From positions 66,433-130,432 of the forward strand of contig NZ_FUXG01000009.1 in assembly GCF_900167095.1 (NCBI RefSeq): DNA of 64,000 nt, given 5' to 3'. The translations under genes and the position numbers were made by a program. Origin of the DNA: Oceanospirillum multiglobuliferum. GTDB taxonomy: Bacteria; Pseudomonadota; Gammaproteobacteria; Pseudomonadales; Halomonadaceae. This document shows, piece by piece, positions 54,514-63,016 of this stretch (positions are counted from its first letter, which is position 1; every line of letters begins with the position of its first letter). A model generated the notes under the pieces. It worked only from the letters and a program-made list of their open reading frames with translations, was not told the DNA's origin and did no database searches.

Positions 54514-55698
54514 ATGTCTTCAAACGTTAAAAAAACCTCAATCAGACCATCACTTAGTCTGAGAAGCCCAATTTCATCTGCTCTAAAGGACACAGCTGTA
54601 CTTGATACAGCAAACCGAACGAATAACTTAAGTTTAACGTCTCTCGGGTGGGGACACTTTTTTCAGCAACAGTTAATTCTGGAAGAGTTCACACAATTGA
54701 CGCCCTTTCGAGTAACCGAGGTACATCGTAACCGTATTGTGCTACAGACTGTGATGGAAGCACCTGATGGGGAAATGCAGCTACAGGAGCAGAACCTTTC
54801 TACGCTCTTCTGGAAAGATCGTCCTACACAGGAAAGGCCTACCGTTGGCGACTGGCTGTTACTGGACGCTGATCAGCAGCCTATACGATTGCTGAATCGT
54901 TTCAGCCTGATTCAGCGCCTTGCCGCTGGAATTGAGACTAATCAGCAACTGATTGCAGCCAATATTGACACCTTATTGATTGTCACCTCCTGTAATCAGG
55001 ATTTTAATCTCAGCCGAATTGAGCGCTATCTAAGTCTTGCCGCAGAAAGCAGGATTCAGCCAGTGGTTGTGCTGACCAAAAGCGATCTTTGTGAGTCACC
55101 AGAGCGTTATATTGATCAGATACGAAGTCTTGATAACCTGCTACCTGTTGAAAGCGTTAATGCCACCGACCCTAATTCAGTGAAGCAATTGCAGCCTTGG
55201 TGTAAAAGTGGGCAAACACTGGTGTTGACTGGCTCATCTGGGGTGGGTAAATCCACTCTGGTCAACAGTCTGTCTGGACAGCATGAGCAGGATACTCAGG
55301 ATATTAGGGAAAATGATGCAAAGGGACGACACACCACGACAGGGCGTAGCCTGCACCTGATTTCTGGTGGTGGATTGTTGCTGGATACACCGGGAATGCG
55401 CGAGCTGAAACTGTTTGACAGCGAGTTCGGTATACGAAAAACCTTCTCCGAAATTGAAACTTTGGCTGAGCAATGTCGCTTTGCAGATTGCCTACATCTG
55501 GATGAGCCGGACTGTGCGGTAACAACAGCTATTAACGACGGTAGACTTGAGGCTCGCCGCTTAGAAAGCTATCACAAATTGATGAGTGAGCAAGAGCGCA
55601 GTCAGCAAAGCGTTGCAGCAAAACGGGAAAAGGACAGAGCCTTGGGGCGCTTCTACAAATCAGCTAAAAGCAGCATCAAACAGCATAAAGGGCGATAG
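54514..55698 (+). CDS. rsgA: RsgA/YjeQ-family circularly permuted GTPase
   Basis: A 394-residue GTPase of the small-subunit maturation family. Domains: N-terminal OB fold (about 60-125), permuted G domain with G4 first (VLTKSDL), then G1 GSSGVGKST (240-248) and G3 DTPGMREL, and a C-terminal zinc finger region (CRFADCLHLDEPDCAV). The N-terminal pattern LTSLGWGHFFQQQL is that of a second, YloQ-like paralogue rather than the orn/psd-linked E. coli type, so a canonical rsgA may exist elsewhere. It has a long structured leader upstream and a hairpin downstream. Confidence 0.85.
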   Translation: MSSNVKKTSIRPSLSLRSPISSALKDTAVLDTANRTNNLSLTSLGWGHFFQQQLILEEFTQLTPFRVTEVHRNRIVLQTVMEAPDGEMQLQEQNLSTLFWKDRPTQERPTVGDWLLLDADQQPIRLLNRFSLIQRLAAGIETNQQLIAANIDTLLIVTSCNQDFNLSRIERYLSLAAESRIQPVVVLTKSDLCESPERYIDQIRSLDNLLPVESVNATDPNSVKQLQPWCKSGQTLVLTGSSGVGKSTLVNSLSGQHEQDTQDIRENDAKGRHTTTGRSLHLISGGGLLLDTPGMRELKLFDSEFGIRKTFSEIETLAEQCRFADCLHLDEPDCAVTTAINDGRLEARRLESYHKLMSEQERSQQSVAAKREKDRALGRFYKSAKSSIKQHKGR

Positions 55699-55722
55699 AA
55701 AACCCTTATTTCATAAATAAAA

Positions 55723-55744
55723 GATGGGGGATAATGCCCCCATC
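55723..55744 (-). terminator. Hairpin between the RsgA-type gene and gorA
   Basis: GATGGGGG (55723-55730) and CCCCCATC (55737-55744) form a perfect 8-bp stem. The A-run before it gives a T-run on the minus strand, so it suits the end of the gorA transcript and may also slow plus-strand transcription. Confidence 0.65.
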
Positions 55745-55767
55745 CTCTCACAAAACTGTGGTGGCTG

Positions 55768-55801
55768 CCTAAAAGGCCAGTGTTTAGTCTGACCTTTTAG
55801 G
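55768..55801. repeat. Second inverted repeat downstream of gorA
   Basis: CCTAAAAGG (55768-55776) and CCTTTTAGG (55793-55801) are a perfect 9-bp inverted repeat with a 16-base loop, 20 bases from the gorA stop. Confidence 0.55.
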
Positions 55802-55820
55802 TGGCTCTCAATATGTCACA

Positions 55821-57191
55821 TCATTTGCGGTGGGTACGGGTTACAGTGCGCATGGTAACAAACTCTTCAGCCCCTGTTGGGTGTATTCCTAATGTACTGT
55901 CGAACATCGCTTTGGTTGCACCGGCTTTAATAGCGACGGCAATGCCTTGAATCACTTCGCCGGCATCTTGCCCAACCATGTGTGCACCTACAACTTTATC
56001 AGTTGCGGCATCCACCACCAGTTTCATCAGGCAGCGCTCTTCTGAGCCTGACAAAGTGTGTTTCATGGGTTTAAAGCTGGCGCTGTAAATTGCGACTTCG
56101 TCAAATTGTGCTTGTGCTTGCTCTTCTGTTAAGCCTACGGTTGAGATATTGGGATGGCAAAAAACAGCGGTTGGAATATTGCTGTAGTCCATTGCTTTAG
56201 GCGGCAGTTCTGGTTTGTAAAGGTTGTGTACTAATACCATCGCTTCTGCCAAAGCGACAGGGGTTAACTGTAAACGGTTGATCACATCGCCAAGGGCATA
56301 GATAGAAGGTATATTGGTTTGGAATTGGTCATTAACTAGCACCTCTCCGCCACGCCCTAAGGCAACACCAGCTTGCTCAAGCCCCAACCCTTTGGTATTA
56401 GGCACACGCCCTGTGGCACACAACACCAGATCAACCTCTAGGCTGTCTTGGTTGGTTAGGGTCACTTTTAACCCTGTCGCCACTTTTTCAATTTTTTCGA
56501 TATTCACGCCAAGGTGAAATTGCACGCCTTTTTTCTGAATCTCGGTAGCCGCAAACTGCTGCACTTCAAGGTCGAAGCCTTTTAATGGTAGTTCGCCACG
56601 GTAAACCAGATGGCTTTCAGCGCCCAGGCCATTGAAGATGCCCGCAAACTCAACGGCAATATAGCCACCGCCCAAGACTAAGGCACGTTTAGGGAACTCA
56701 TCCAGATAGAATACGGCATCAGAGTTGATTGCCAGTTCGTTGCCTTCAAATTCAGGCATAAACGGCTGTCCGCCCGTGGCGATTAAGATGCGCTCAGCTG
56801 TAAAAAGCTGGTCATTTACTTGTACTTGATGGGCGTCTTTAATTTCAGCGTAGCCTTCAATTAAGGTCACACCTGAGTTAATCAACAGGTTATGGTAAAT
56901 ACCATTTAGGCGTTCAATCTCTTTGGTTTTATTATCGCGCAAGGTCGGCCAGTCGAAACGACTTGCACCCACTTGCCAACCATAGCCCTGCGCTTGGTCA
57001 AACTCTTCGTGGAAGTGCGAGCCATAAGAGAACAGTTTTTTCGGTACGCAGCCGATGTTGACGCAAGTGCCGCCTAAAAAACGCCCTTCTGCAACCGCGA
57101 CTTTTTTTCCTAAACCTGCGGCAGTGCGAGCTGCGCGTACACCGCCTGAGCCTGCACCAATAACAAACAGATCAAAATCAAATTGTGACAT
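55821..57191 (-). CDS. gorA: Glutathione-disulfide reductase
   Basis: A 456-residue flavoenzyme that uses NADPH to reduce oxidised glutathione. The FAD fold (LFVIGAGSGGVRAARTAA) is followed by the redox-active pair CVNIGC (C43 and C48). The NADPH-binding domain (LVLGGGYIAVEFAGIFNGLG) and the C-terminal dimer domain with the catalytic HPTGAEE complete it. I chose the ATG at 57189-57191, with GGAG seven bases upstream; a TTG at 57203 overlaps that site. It has a hairpin downstream. Confidence 0.93.
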   Translation of the reverse strand: MSQFDFDLFVIGAGSGGVRAARTAAGLGKKVAVAEGRFLGGTCVNIGCVPKKLFSYGSHFHEEFDQAQGYGWQVGASRFDWPTLRDNKTKEIERLNGIYHNLLINSGVTLIEGYAEIKDAHQVQVNDQLFTAERILIATGGQPFMPEFEGNELAINSDAVFYLDEFPKRALVLGGGYIAVEFAGIFNGLGAESHLVYRGELPLKGFDLEVQQFAATEIQKKGVQFHLGVNIEKIEKVATGLKVTLTNQDSLEVDLVLCATGRVPNTKGLGLEQAGVALGRGGEVLVNDQFQTNIPSIYALGDVINRLQLTPVALAEAMVLVHNLYKPELPPKAMDYSNIPTAVFCHPNISTVGLTEEQAQAQFDEVAIYSASFKPMKHTLSGSEERCLMKLVVDAATDKVVGAHMVGQDAGEVIQGIAVAIKAGATKAMFDSTLGIHPTGAEEFVTMRTVTRTHRK

Positions 57192-57288
57192 TTTACGCTC
57201 CAATCGTGAGATAGGCAGATGACTTTGCCTAAATATTTAGATAGCAGCAGTCTAGCATAAGGTTTATTTAAGTTTTGTAGATAAAAAA

Positions 57289-57311
57289 AGCCAGCTGATT
57301 AAAAGCTGGCT
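57289..57311 (-). terminator. Intrinsic terminator downstream of prpE
   Basis: AGCCAGCT (57289-57296) and AGCTGGCT (57304-57311) form an 8-bp stem; on the minus strand it is followed by seven T. It ends prpE transcription before gorA. Confidence 0.8.
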
Positions 57312-57400
57312 CGGTTCCATCATGGAAAAAAGGGCAAAACAGTTTTACTGATCACCTCAACTTATGCAGTGACAGCTGCATAGATTGAGGTATTTTTTAA

Positions 57401-57423
57401 AGAAGCGCTGGCACGGCGCTTCT
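57401..57423 (-). terminator. First hairpin after the prpE stop
   Basis: AGAAGCGC (57401-57408) and GCGCTTCT (57416-57423) form a perfect stem just past the stop, followed on the minus strand by an interrupted T/A run. It is probably the first of two tandem terminators. Confidence 0.6.
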
Positions 57424-57430
57424 AAAGCTT

Positions 57431-59329
57431 TTAGCGGCCTGCAAAACCAATTTTGTTGTCTGCCATAATTGATTCAATCTCTGGCAAACTTGCTGGATCA
57501 TCAATGGTGGATGGTACAACGTAGTCTTTACCGTCAGCGATTGAACGCAGAATATTACGCAAAATTTTACCAGAACGGGTTTTTGGTAAGCGATCCACTA
57601 CCAGGGTTTGCTTGTAGCAAGCGATTGCGCCAATCTCTTTACGAACGCGAGCAGCTAGCTCCGCTTCTAATGTTTCGCTATCACCTGAGTAACCATCTTT
57701 CATGATGACCAAGCCAACAGGCAATTGGCCTTTTAGCTCATCGTTGACACCAATTACGGCACACTCGGCAACCCCTGGGTGACCTGCGATAATTTCTTCC
57801 ATCTCACCTGTAGACAGACGGTGACCTGCAACGTTGATCACGTCATCGGTACGTCCCATGATGAAGACATAGCCTTCTTCATCAATATAGCCACCATCAC
57901 CTGTTAAGTAATAGCCTTTAAAGGTGTTCATGTAAGAGTTTTTGAAACGCTCTGGATCACCATAAACTGTGGTTAAGCAGCCCGGTGGCATTGGCAGTTG
58001 AATGCAAACGCTGCCCTGTTCAGAAGCAGGCATTTGACCGCCTTTGCTATCTAAAATCTGCACGTTAAAGCCTGCAGTAGGTACAGTTGCTGAACCTGCT
58101 TTAGCAGAACGCGGCTCAATACCCATCTGGTTGGAAGCAATTGCCCAACCGGTTTCAGTTTGCCACCAGTGATCCACAACTGGTACGCCAACTAGCTCTT
58201 GCAGCCAGTAGAAAGTGGGCGGATCTAAACGTTCACCCGCTAGGAATAGGTTTTTCAGTGAAGAGATGTCATATTTTTTCAGCTCTTCGCCGTCTGGATC
58301 TTCTTTTTTCACAGCACGGAAAGCGGTTGGGGCCGTGAAGAAGCCTTTAATCTTGTACTCTTCAATCAAGCGCCAGAAAGCACCGCAGTCTGGGGTGCGA
58401 ACAGGTTTACCTTCGTAAACAACCGTGGTGCAGCCTGCCAGTAATGGGGCATAAACGATGTAAGAGTGGCCTACAACCCAACCCACATCTGATGCAGCCA
58501 TAAAGACTTCACCGGGGTTCATGTCATAAATCGCTTTCATACTGTATTTCAGCGCAACAGCATGGCCGCCATTGTCACGAACCACCCCTTTTGGCTTACC
58601 AGTGGTGCCAGAGGTATACAGAATATAGAGCGGGTCAGTAGCTGCAACAGGGGTGCAAGGCGCTGGTTTAGCGTCTGCAACCAATGCCGCCCAGTCAAAA
58701 TCACGGCCTTCTGTTAGCGCTGCTTGAACTTGAGGGCGCTGTAGCAGGACACAAAACTCTGGCTTGTGAGCGGCTAGACTAATCGCTTCATCTAGCATCT
58801 CTTTGTAAGGGATCACTTTCTGAATTTCGATACCGCAAGAAGCCGAGATGATCGCCTTAGGTGTTGCATCATCAATACGTACGGCAAGTTCGTGTGGTGC
58901 AAAACCACCGAATACAACTGAATGCACAGCACCTAAGCGGGCGCAAGCTAACATTGCGATAACTGCTTCAGCCACCATTGGCATGTAAACAATAACGCGG
59001 TCACCTTTTACAATGCCTTTATCAGCAAGTGCGCCTGCAAATAGGGCCACTTTGCTTTGTAGTTCTGAGTAAGTCAGGCTGTATTTGGTATCAGTAACAG
59101 GGGAATCGTAATACAGCGCAATTTGTTCGCCACGACCACTTTCAACATGATAGTCCAGTGCGGCATAGCAAGTATTCAGCTCACCATCCATAAACCAACG
59201 GTCAGTACCGAACTCATCTTTCCCTAAAATTTGGCTTGGTTTTTTATACCAAGGAATGTCAGCGGCTTTTTCAGCCCAAAATAGTTCAGGTTGGTTGATT
59301 GATTTTTCGTATTCTGCCTGATAGGTCAT
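57431..59329 (-). CDS. prpE: Propionyl-CoA synthetase
   Basis: A 632-residue acyl-adenylate ligase. The N-terminus (YEKSINQPELFWAEKAADIPWYKKP) and the length are those of PrpE rather than acetyl-CoA synthetase (about 650). Motifs: ILYTSGTTGKPKG (phosphate-binding loop), TGDGGYIDEEGY, and the catalytic, acetylatable lysine in KTRSGKILRN. It activates propionate, from odd-chain fatty acid or branched-chain amino-acid breakdown. No methylcitrate genes are adjacent. Palindromes TTGTCGACAA and TGTCGACA upstream suggest a GntR-type repressor. Confidence 0.92.
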   Translation of the reverse strand: MTYQAEYEKSINQPELFWAEKAADIPWYKKPSQILGKDEFGTDRWFMDGELNTCYAALDYHVESGRGEQIALYYDSPVTDTKYSLTYSELQSKVALFAGALADKGIVKGDRVIVYMPMVAEAVIAMLACARLGAVHSVVFGGFAPHELAVRIDDATPKAIISASCGIEIQKVIPYKEMLDEAISLAAHKPEFCVLLQRPQVQAALTEGRDFDWAALVADAKPAPCTPVAATDPLYILYTSGTTGKPKGVVRDNGGHAVALKYSMKAIYDMNPGEVFMAASDVGWVVGHSYIVYAPLLAGCTTVVYEGKPVRTPDCGAFWRLIEEYKIKGFFTAPTAFRAVKKEDPDGEELKKYDISSLKNLFLAGERLDPPTFYWLQELVGVPVVDHWWQTETGWAIASNQMGIEPRSAKAGSATVPTAGFNVQILDSKGGQMPASEQGSVCIQLPMPPGCLTTVYGDPERFKNSYMNTFKGYYLTGDGGYIDEEGYVFIMGRTDDVINVAGHRLSTGEMEEIIAGHPGVAECAVIGVNDELKGQLPVGLVIMKDGYSGDSETLEAELAARVRKEIGAIACYKQTLVVDRLPKTRSGKILRNILRSIADGKDYVVPSTIDDPASLPEIESIMADNKIGFAGR

Positions 59330-59384
59330 GGCGGGACCTCTTTTTAGTTGTTATGGATACACTTAATCAATATGGCTTTGCCGA

Positions 59385-59394
59385 TTGTCGACAA
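59385..59394. promoter_or_regulatory. TTGTCGACAA palindrome upstream of prpE
   Basis: A perfect 10-bp palindrome, 56-65 bases before the prpE start. The same core TGTCGACA recurs at 59552-59559 in the same intergenic region. Confidence 0.55.
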
Positions 59395-59551
59395 AATCCC
59401 GTTTAAGACTGAGCCAACTGTAATTGATTTATGATGCTTTGAAACTACGACAAAAGGTGGAAGTGCCCACTTATTGGGTTGTTGTGCTTGCTTTGCCTGA
59501 GAAGGGCGCTATTTTCAGGAGAAGCCTAGAACGTTAAAGCTTTCGATTAAA

Positions 59552-59559
59552 TGTCGACA
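59552..59559. promoter_or_regulatory. TGTCGACA palindrome, second copy
   Basis: Second copy of the core palindrome (as ATGTCGACAA) in the 430-base divergent region. A related inverted repeat, TGTCAA-5-TTGACA, lies at 59595-59611. Confidence 0.45.
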
Positions 59560-59760
59560 AAACTAGAGGTGTGGAACTTTATACCAAGGTTTACTGTCAA
59601 TTCTGTTGACAATCATAAGTATTGATCAGAGTTGCTTTAATCATACTGCAACACCCTTTATAATCATCGACCTTGCGGAAATGCGACTGATTATTTGTTG
59701 AATTTCGCAATATGGTCTAATATCAATTATAACTAAATTAGCTTCAAGCGAGTGGTACGA

Positions 59761-60090
59761 ATGACAACTAACGCAGAATCAGCCCAAGCCAACGTTGACT
59801 TGGTAGCGATGCGGGATAACGCCAAGGAAGCAACCGCCCTGCTGAAAGCACTAGCAAATGAAAACCGTTTAATGATTCTTTGCTACTTGGAAGGTAAAGA
59901 GCTTTCTGTAAGCCAGCTAAATGAGTCGTTGGATTTAAGTCAGTCGGCTTTATCTCAACATTTAGCTGTTTTACGCCGTGATAATCTGGTGAAGACTCGC
60001 CGTGAGTCACAAACAATTTATTATTCGCTAAATGGCGATCAAGCCAGCACAATTATCAGCACGTTACATCAAATGTACTGTGTTGCTTAA
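59761..60090 (+). CDS. ArsR-family regulator, BigR/SqrR-like persulfide sensor type
   Basis: A 109-residue winged-helix protein from the ATG at 59761 (an in-frame GTG at 59752 is less likely). The helix-turn-helix (LSVSQLNESLDLSQSALSQHLAVLRRDNLV) and overall length fit the YgaV/BigR/SqrR group. It has exactly two cysteines, C41 in MILCYLEG and C107 in MYCVA, spaced like the pair in BigR that senses sulfane sulfur by forming a disulfide or tetrasulfide bridge. No ArsR metal motif (CVC) is present. The convergent neighbour is a SulP anion transporter. Targets are unknown. Confidence 0.82.
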   Translation: MTTNAESAQANVDLVAMRDNAKEATALLKALANENRLMILCYLEGKELSVSQLNESLDLSQSALSQHLAVLRRDNLVKTRRESQTIYYSLNGDQASTIISTLHQMYCVA

Positions 60091-60102
60091 CTGCTAGCTT
60101 AA

Positions 60103-60118
60103 CCCGCATGGATGCGGG
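60103..60118 (+). terminator. Hairpin after the ArsR-family gene
   Basis: CCCGCAT (60103-60109) and ATGCGGG (60112-60118) form a tight 7-bp stem 12 bases after the stop. The T content that follows is modest. Confidence 0.5.
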
Positions 60119-60223
60119 CGGTTTATCCTTTCCGCCCAGCCATACTCTTATCGTTATTATATTTCACTATTCCGTTGCTATTATTTCTTAACCTGAGCTA
60201 ATGGCTTAGCTTTATATTGCTTT

Positions 60224-61963
60224 TCAGCTTTGATCTGTACGATGCTCTGATAAAGCATCTAATGCGACAGCCAATGTGGGATAGTATTGAGTTAGATTGT
60301 CGATAGGCTGCATTTTAGCCCGTGCTAGTGTTTTTAGGGGTTGAAACTGAAAGTCTGCAAACCAAAGCTGAGTATTATGATGTTTGCAGCGCTTAATAAG
60401 CTGTTGCATCGCAGCTAACCCCCCTGCATCCAGTATGGGTACGCCATCCATATAAAGCACAATACCCTTTGCGTCCTTAGAAAGCTCCGCTAACTCTGAA
60501 AAAATACGCTCAGCGGCGGCAAAAAATAACGGGCCATTGATTTTATAAACTTGCCAACCCTCTGGTAAGTCGATATTAACTAAACGCTTATTAAGAGAGA
60601 TGTCACTGACTTTGGTCATCTCTGCAATCTCTTTCATAAACAGCAATGCTGCCAACAAAATACCTGCTGTAATGGCAATTACCATATCAAATAAAACGGT
60701 TAGAGATAGGCAAGTAAAAAACACCCACAAATCGCCTTGGGGCGCTGTTTTAACAAGATGAACGGCTTTAGGTGCTTCACTCATATTCCAAGCGACCATC
60801 AGTAGTAAGGCTGCCATTGCAGGCATTGGCATATAAGCCAAAATAGGCGCTAAAACTACTAACCCCAACAGCACGACAACAGCATGAATCATTGCGGCTA
60901 CAGGAGAGTGTGCACCAGATTTAAAGTTAGCTGCTGATCGTGCTAATGCCGCGGTTGCTGTAATGCCGCCAAAGAATGGCGTAATGATATTGCCTATACC
61001 TTGCCCCATTAGCTCACTATTGGCACTGTGGCGTGTATTCGTCATACCATCTAATACTACGGCACAAAGTAATGACTCAATAGCACCTAGCATCGCTATG
61101 GCAAAGGCGGCAGGGAGTAAATCTTGTATAAGTGTCCAACTTAAACCTATAGCGTCACCCTCTGCATTTGCTTGCAACCAAGGCCATTGAAACTCTGGTA
61201 AATAAGGTGGAATGCCTGTACCTGTACTGCCATCTTCAAGTAGATAGCTAAAACGAGAGCCTATAGTGTCAACGTCTAAGCCATAATAGTTAAATAAGAT
61301 AGCCAAAAGGCTACCAGTAATCACTGCGGGTAAATGTGGTGGAATGGCTGAGCCTAGCTTGCGCCATATTAGCATCACGAAAAGCGTTACCGCTGCAATC
61401 AACAAACTTGGCCAGTGAAACTCAGGCAGCGCATGAATTAAAAATGCAAGCTTCTCGGTATAGTGTTCAGGCATCTGCTCTATAGATAGGCCAAAAAAGT
61501 CTTTAACCTGTAATGTTGCGATCACGATGGCAATGCCACCTGTAAACCCAAGGGTAACTGGCTCGGGTATGTATTCAATAAATCGGCCCAGTCGAAGATA
61601 AGCTAACAGTATCAAAGTAAAGCCAGACATCACCGTAGCAATTAATAGCCCGCCTAGACCATAGCGTTGTGCAATGGGGTATAAAATCACTACAAAAGCT
61701 GCAGTTGGCCCTGAAATACTAAAGCGAGAGCCTCCTGTAAGCGCAATAATAAATCCCGCTATAAATGCCGTATACAAACCATATTGAGGCGGCACTCCAC
61801 TGGCTATTGCCAAGGCCATCGCTAGCGGAATTGCAATAATACCAACGGTAATACCTGCCATTAGGTCTTTGGTGAAGAGTGTTTTGGTATAGCTCTTTTC
61901 AAGGCAGGTAGAACGAAAGGCATCCGCTATACGTAATGAAAATAGATGTGCCCTGTGTGGCAT
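60224..61963 (-). CDS. SulP-family anion transporter with STAS domain
   Basis: A 579-residue inner-membrane protein with 10-14 helices and a C-terminal STAS domain (about 450-565: YKINGPLFFAAAERIF, VLYMDGVPILDAGGLAAM). The family moves sulfate, bicarbonate or dicarboxylates by proton- or sodium-coupled uptake. The signature SRFSISGPTAAFVVIL lies near residue 80. Substrate cannot be told from sequence; the facing persulfide-type regulator gives a slight hint of sulfur compounds. No carbonic anhydrase gene is adjacent. Confidence 0.9.
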   Translation of the reverse strand: MPHRAHLFSLRIADAFRSTCLEKSYTKTLFTKDLMAGITVGIIAIPLAMALAIASGVPPQYGLYTAFIAGFIIALTGGSRFSISGPTAAFVVILYPIAQRYGLGGLLIATVMSGFTLILLAYLRLGRFIEYIPEPVTLGFTGGIAIVIATLQVKDFFGLSIEQMPEHYTEKLAFLIHALPEFHWPSLLIAAVTLFVMLIWRKLGSAIPPHLPAVITGSLLAILFNYYGLDVDTIGSRFSYLLEDGSTGTGIPPYLPEFQWPWLQANAEGDAIGLSWTLIQDLLPAAFAIAMLGAIESLLCAVVLDGMTNTRHSANSELMGQGIGNIITPFFGGITATAALARSAANFKSGAHSPVAAMIHAVVVLLGLVVLAPILAYMPMPAMAALLLMVAWNMSEAPKAVHLVKTAPQGDLWVFFTCLSLTVLFDMVIAITAGILLAALLFMKEIAEMTKVSDISLNKRLVNIDLPEGWQVYKINGPLFFAAAERIFSELAELSKDAKGIVLYMDGVPILDAGGLAAMQQLIKRCKHHNTQLWFADFQFQPLKTLARAKMQPIDNLTQYYPTLAVALDALSEHRTDQS

Positions 61964-62179
61964 AGCGCCCCCAAAAGAGTGAACTAAATGTGTATAGTTT
62001 TAAATTTGACGACAAAGTCACAAAGAGTATGGGAACAGCCTAATGTTTATGCAACACGGCTTTATGCTTAGGATTGAAAAGCTTCACTAGGTAAAATGTC
62101 GCCAATGTGCCTTGAGTTCATTAACTAAAAGGTTGAGAATGACCATACCCTCACAAATCCCCTAAATAAGCGCACGTTT

Positions 62180-62998
62180 ATGAAAACAATTCAACAACTT
62201 GCACTACTCCCCATCTTTGCATGCTCAGTATCTAGCATGGCTTTTGCCGACACCTATTCGATTGGCATTGTGCCTCAGTTTGAAGTTAAAAAGCTGCATG
62301 CGATTTGGAAGCCCATTCTAGATGAATTGTCGGTTCGCACTGGCCATCAGTTTGTATTTAGAGGTGCGCCGACTATTTCGGCATTTGAGAAAGAGTTTCT
62401 AGCAGGTCAGTTTGATTTTGCTTATATGAACCCTTATCACTATTTTGTTGCTCAAGATATTTATACGCCTTTAGTGCGTGATGTAGGCAAACAATTATCA
62501 GGTATTGTTGTTGTTGCCAAAGACAGCCCTTATCAATCACTGGCAGACTTAAATAAAAAGCTTATTGCTTTGCCCGCCCCTAATGCCTTGGGCGCGTCGC
62601 TAATGACGCGCGCAGCAATGACTAATGAATATAAAATTGACTACTTCACCAAATATGTGAATACACACTCTTCTGTCTACCTCAATGTGGCCTTAGGTAA
62701 AGCAGATGCGGGTGGCGGCGTACTGAAAACGTTGTCACAGCAACCTGAGCGAATACAGCAGCGCCTAAGAGTGCTGTACACTACCCCTAAAGTGGCACCA
62801 CATCCTGTTGTGGTTAATAAGCAAGTACCTGCATCTGTTGCCAAACAGGTGCAAGAAGCTTTTCTTGCCATTGGTAGTACAAGTGCTGGGGCTGAACTAC
62901 TCGCAAAAGTACCCTTCAAAACTATAGGTGTAGCAACCACTATAGACTACGAGCCTTTTAAGGCTTTGAAGTTAGATGCGTTTTATGTTCATCCTTAG
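62180..62998 (+). CDS. PhnD-like periplasmic binding protein
   Basis: A 272-residue phosphate/phosphite/phosphonate-type binding protein. Signal peptide about 1-23 (SSMAFADTYSIG). The family segments LHAIWKPILDELSVRTG, FLAGQFDFAYMNPYHY and LGKADAGGGVLKTL are present. PhnD proteins normally work with PhnCE, but no ABC subunits follow; a histidine kinase starts 18 bases downstream instead. It may deliver a ligand signal to that kinase. Confidence 0.85.
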   Translation: MKTIQQLALLPIFACSVSSMAFADTYSIGIVPQFEVKKLHAIWKPILDELSVRTGHQFVFRGAPTISAFEKEFLAGQFDFAYMNPYHYFVAQDIYTPLVRDVGKQLSGIVVVAKDSPYQSLADLNKKLIALPAPNALGASLMTRAAMTNEYKIDYFTKYVNTHSSVYLNVALGKADAGGGVLKTLSQQPERIQQRLRVLYTTPKVAPHPVVVNKQVPASVAKQVQEAFLAIGSTSAGAELLAKVPFKTIGVATTIDYEPFKALKLDAFYVHP

Positions 62999-63016
62999 AG
63001 AAAAAGAGCCTAGCGA

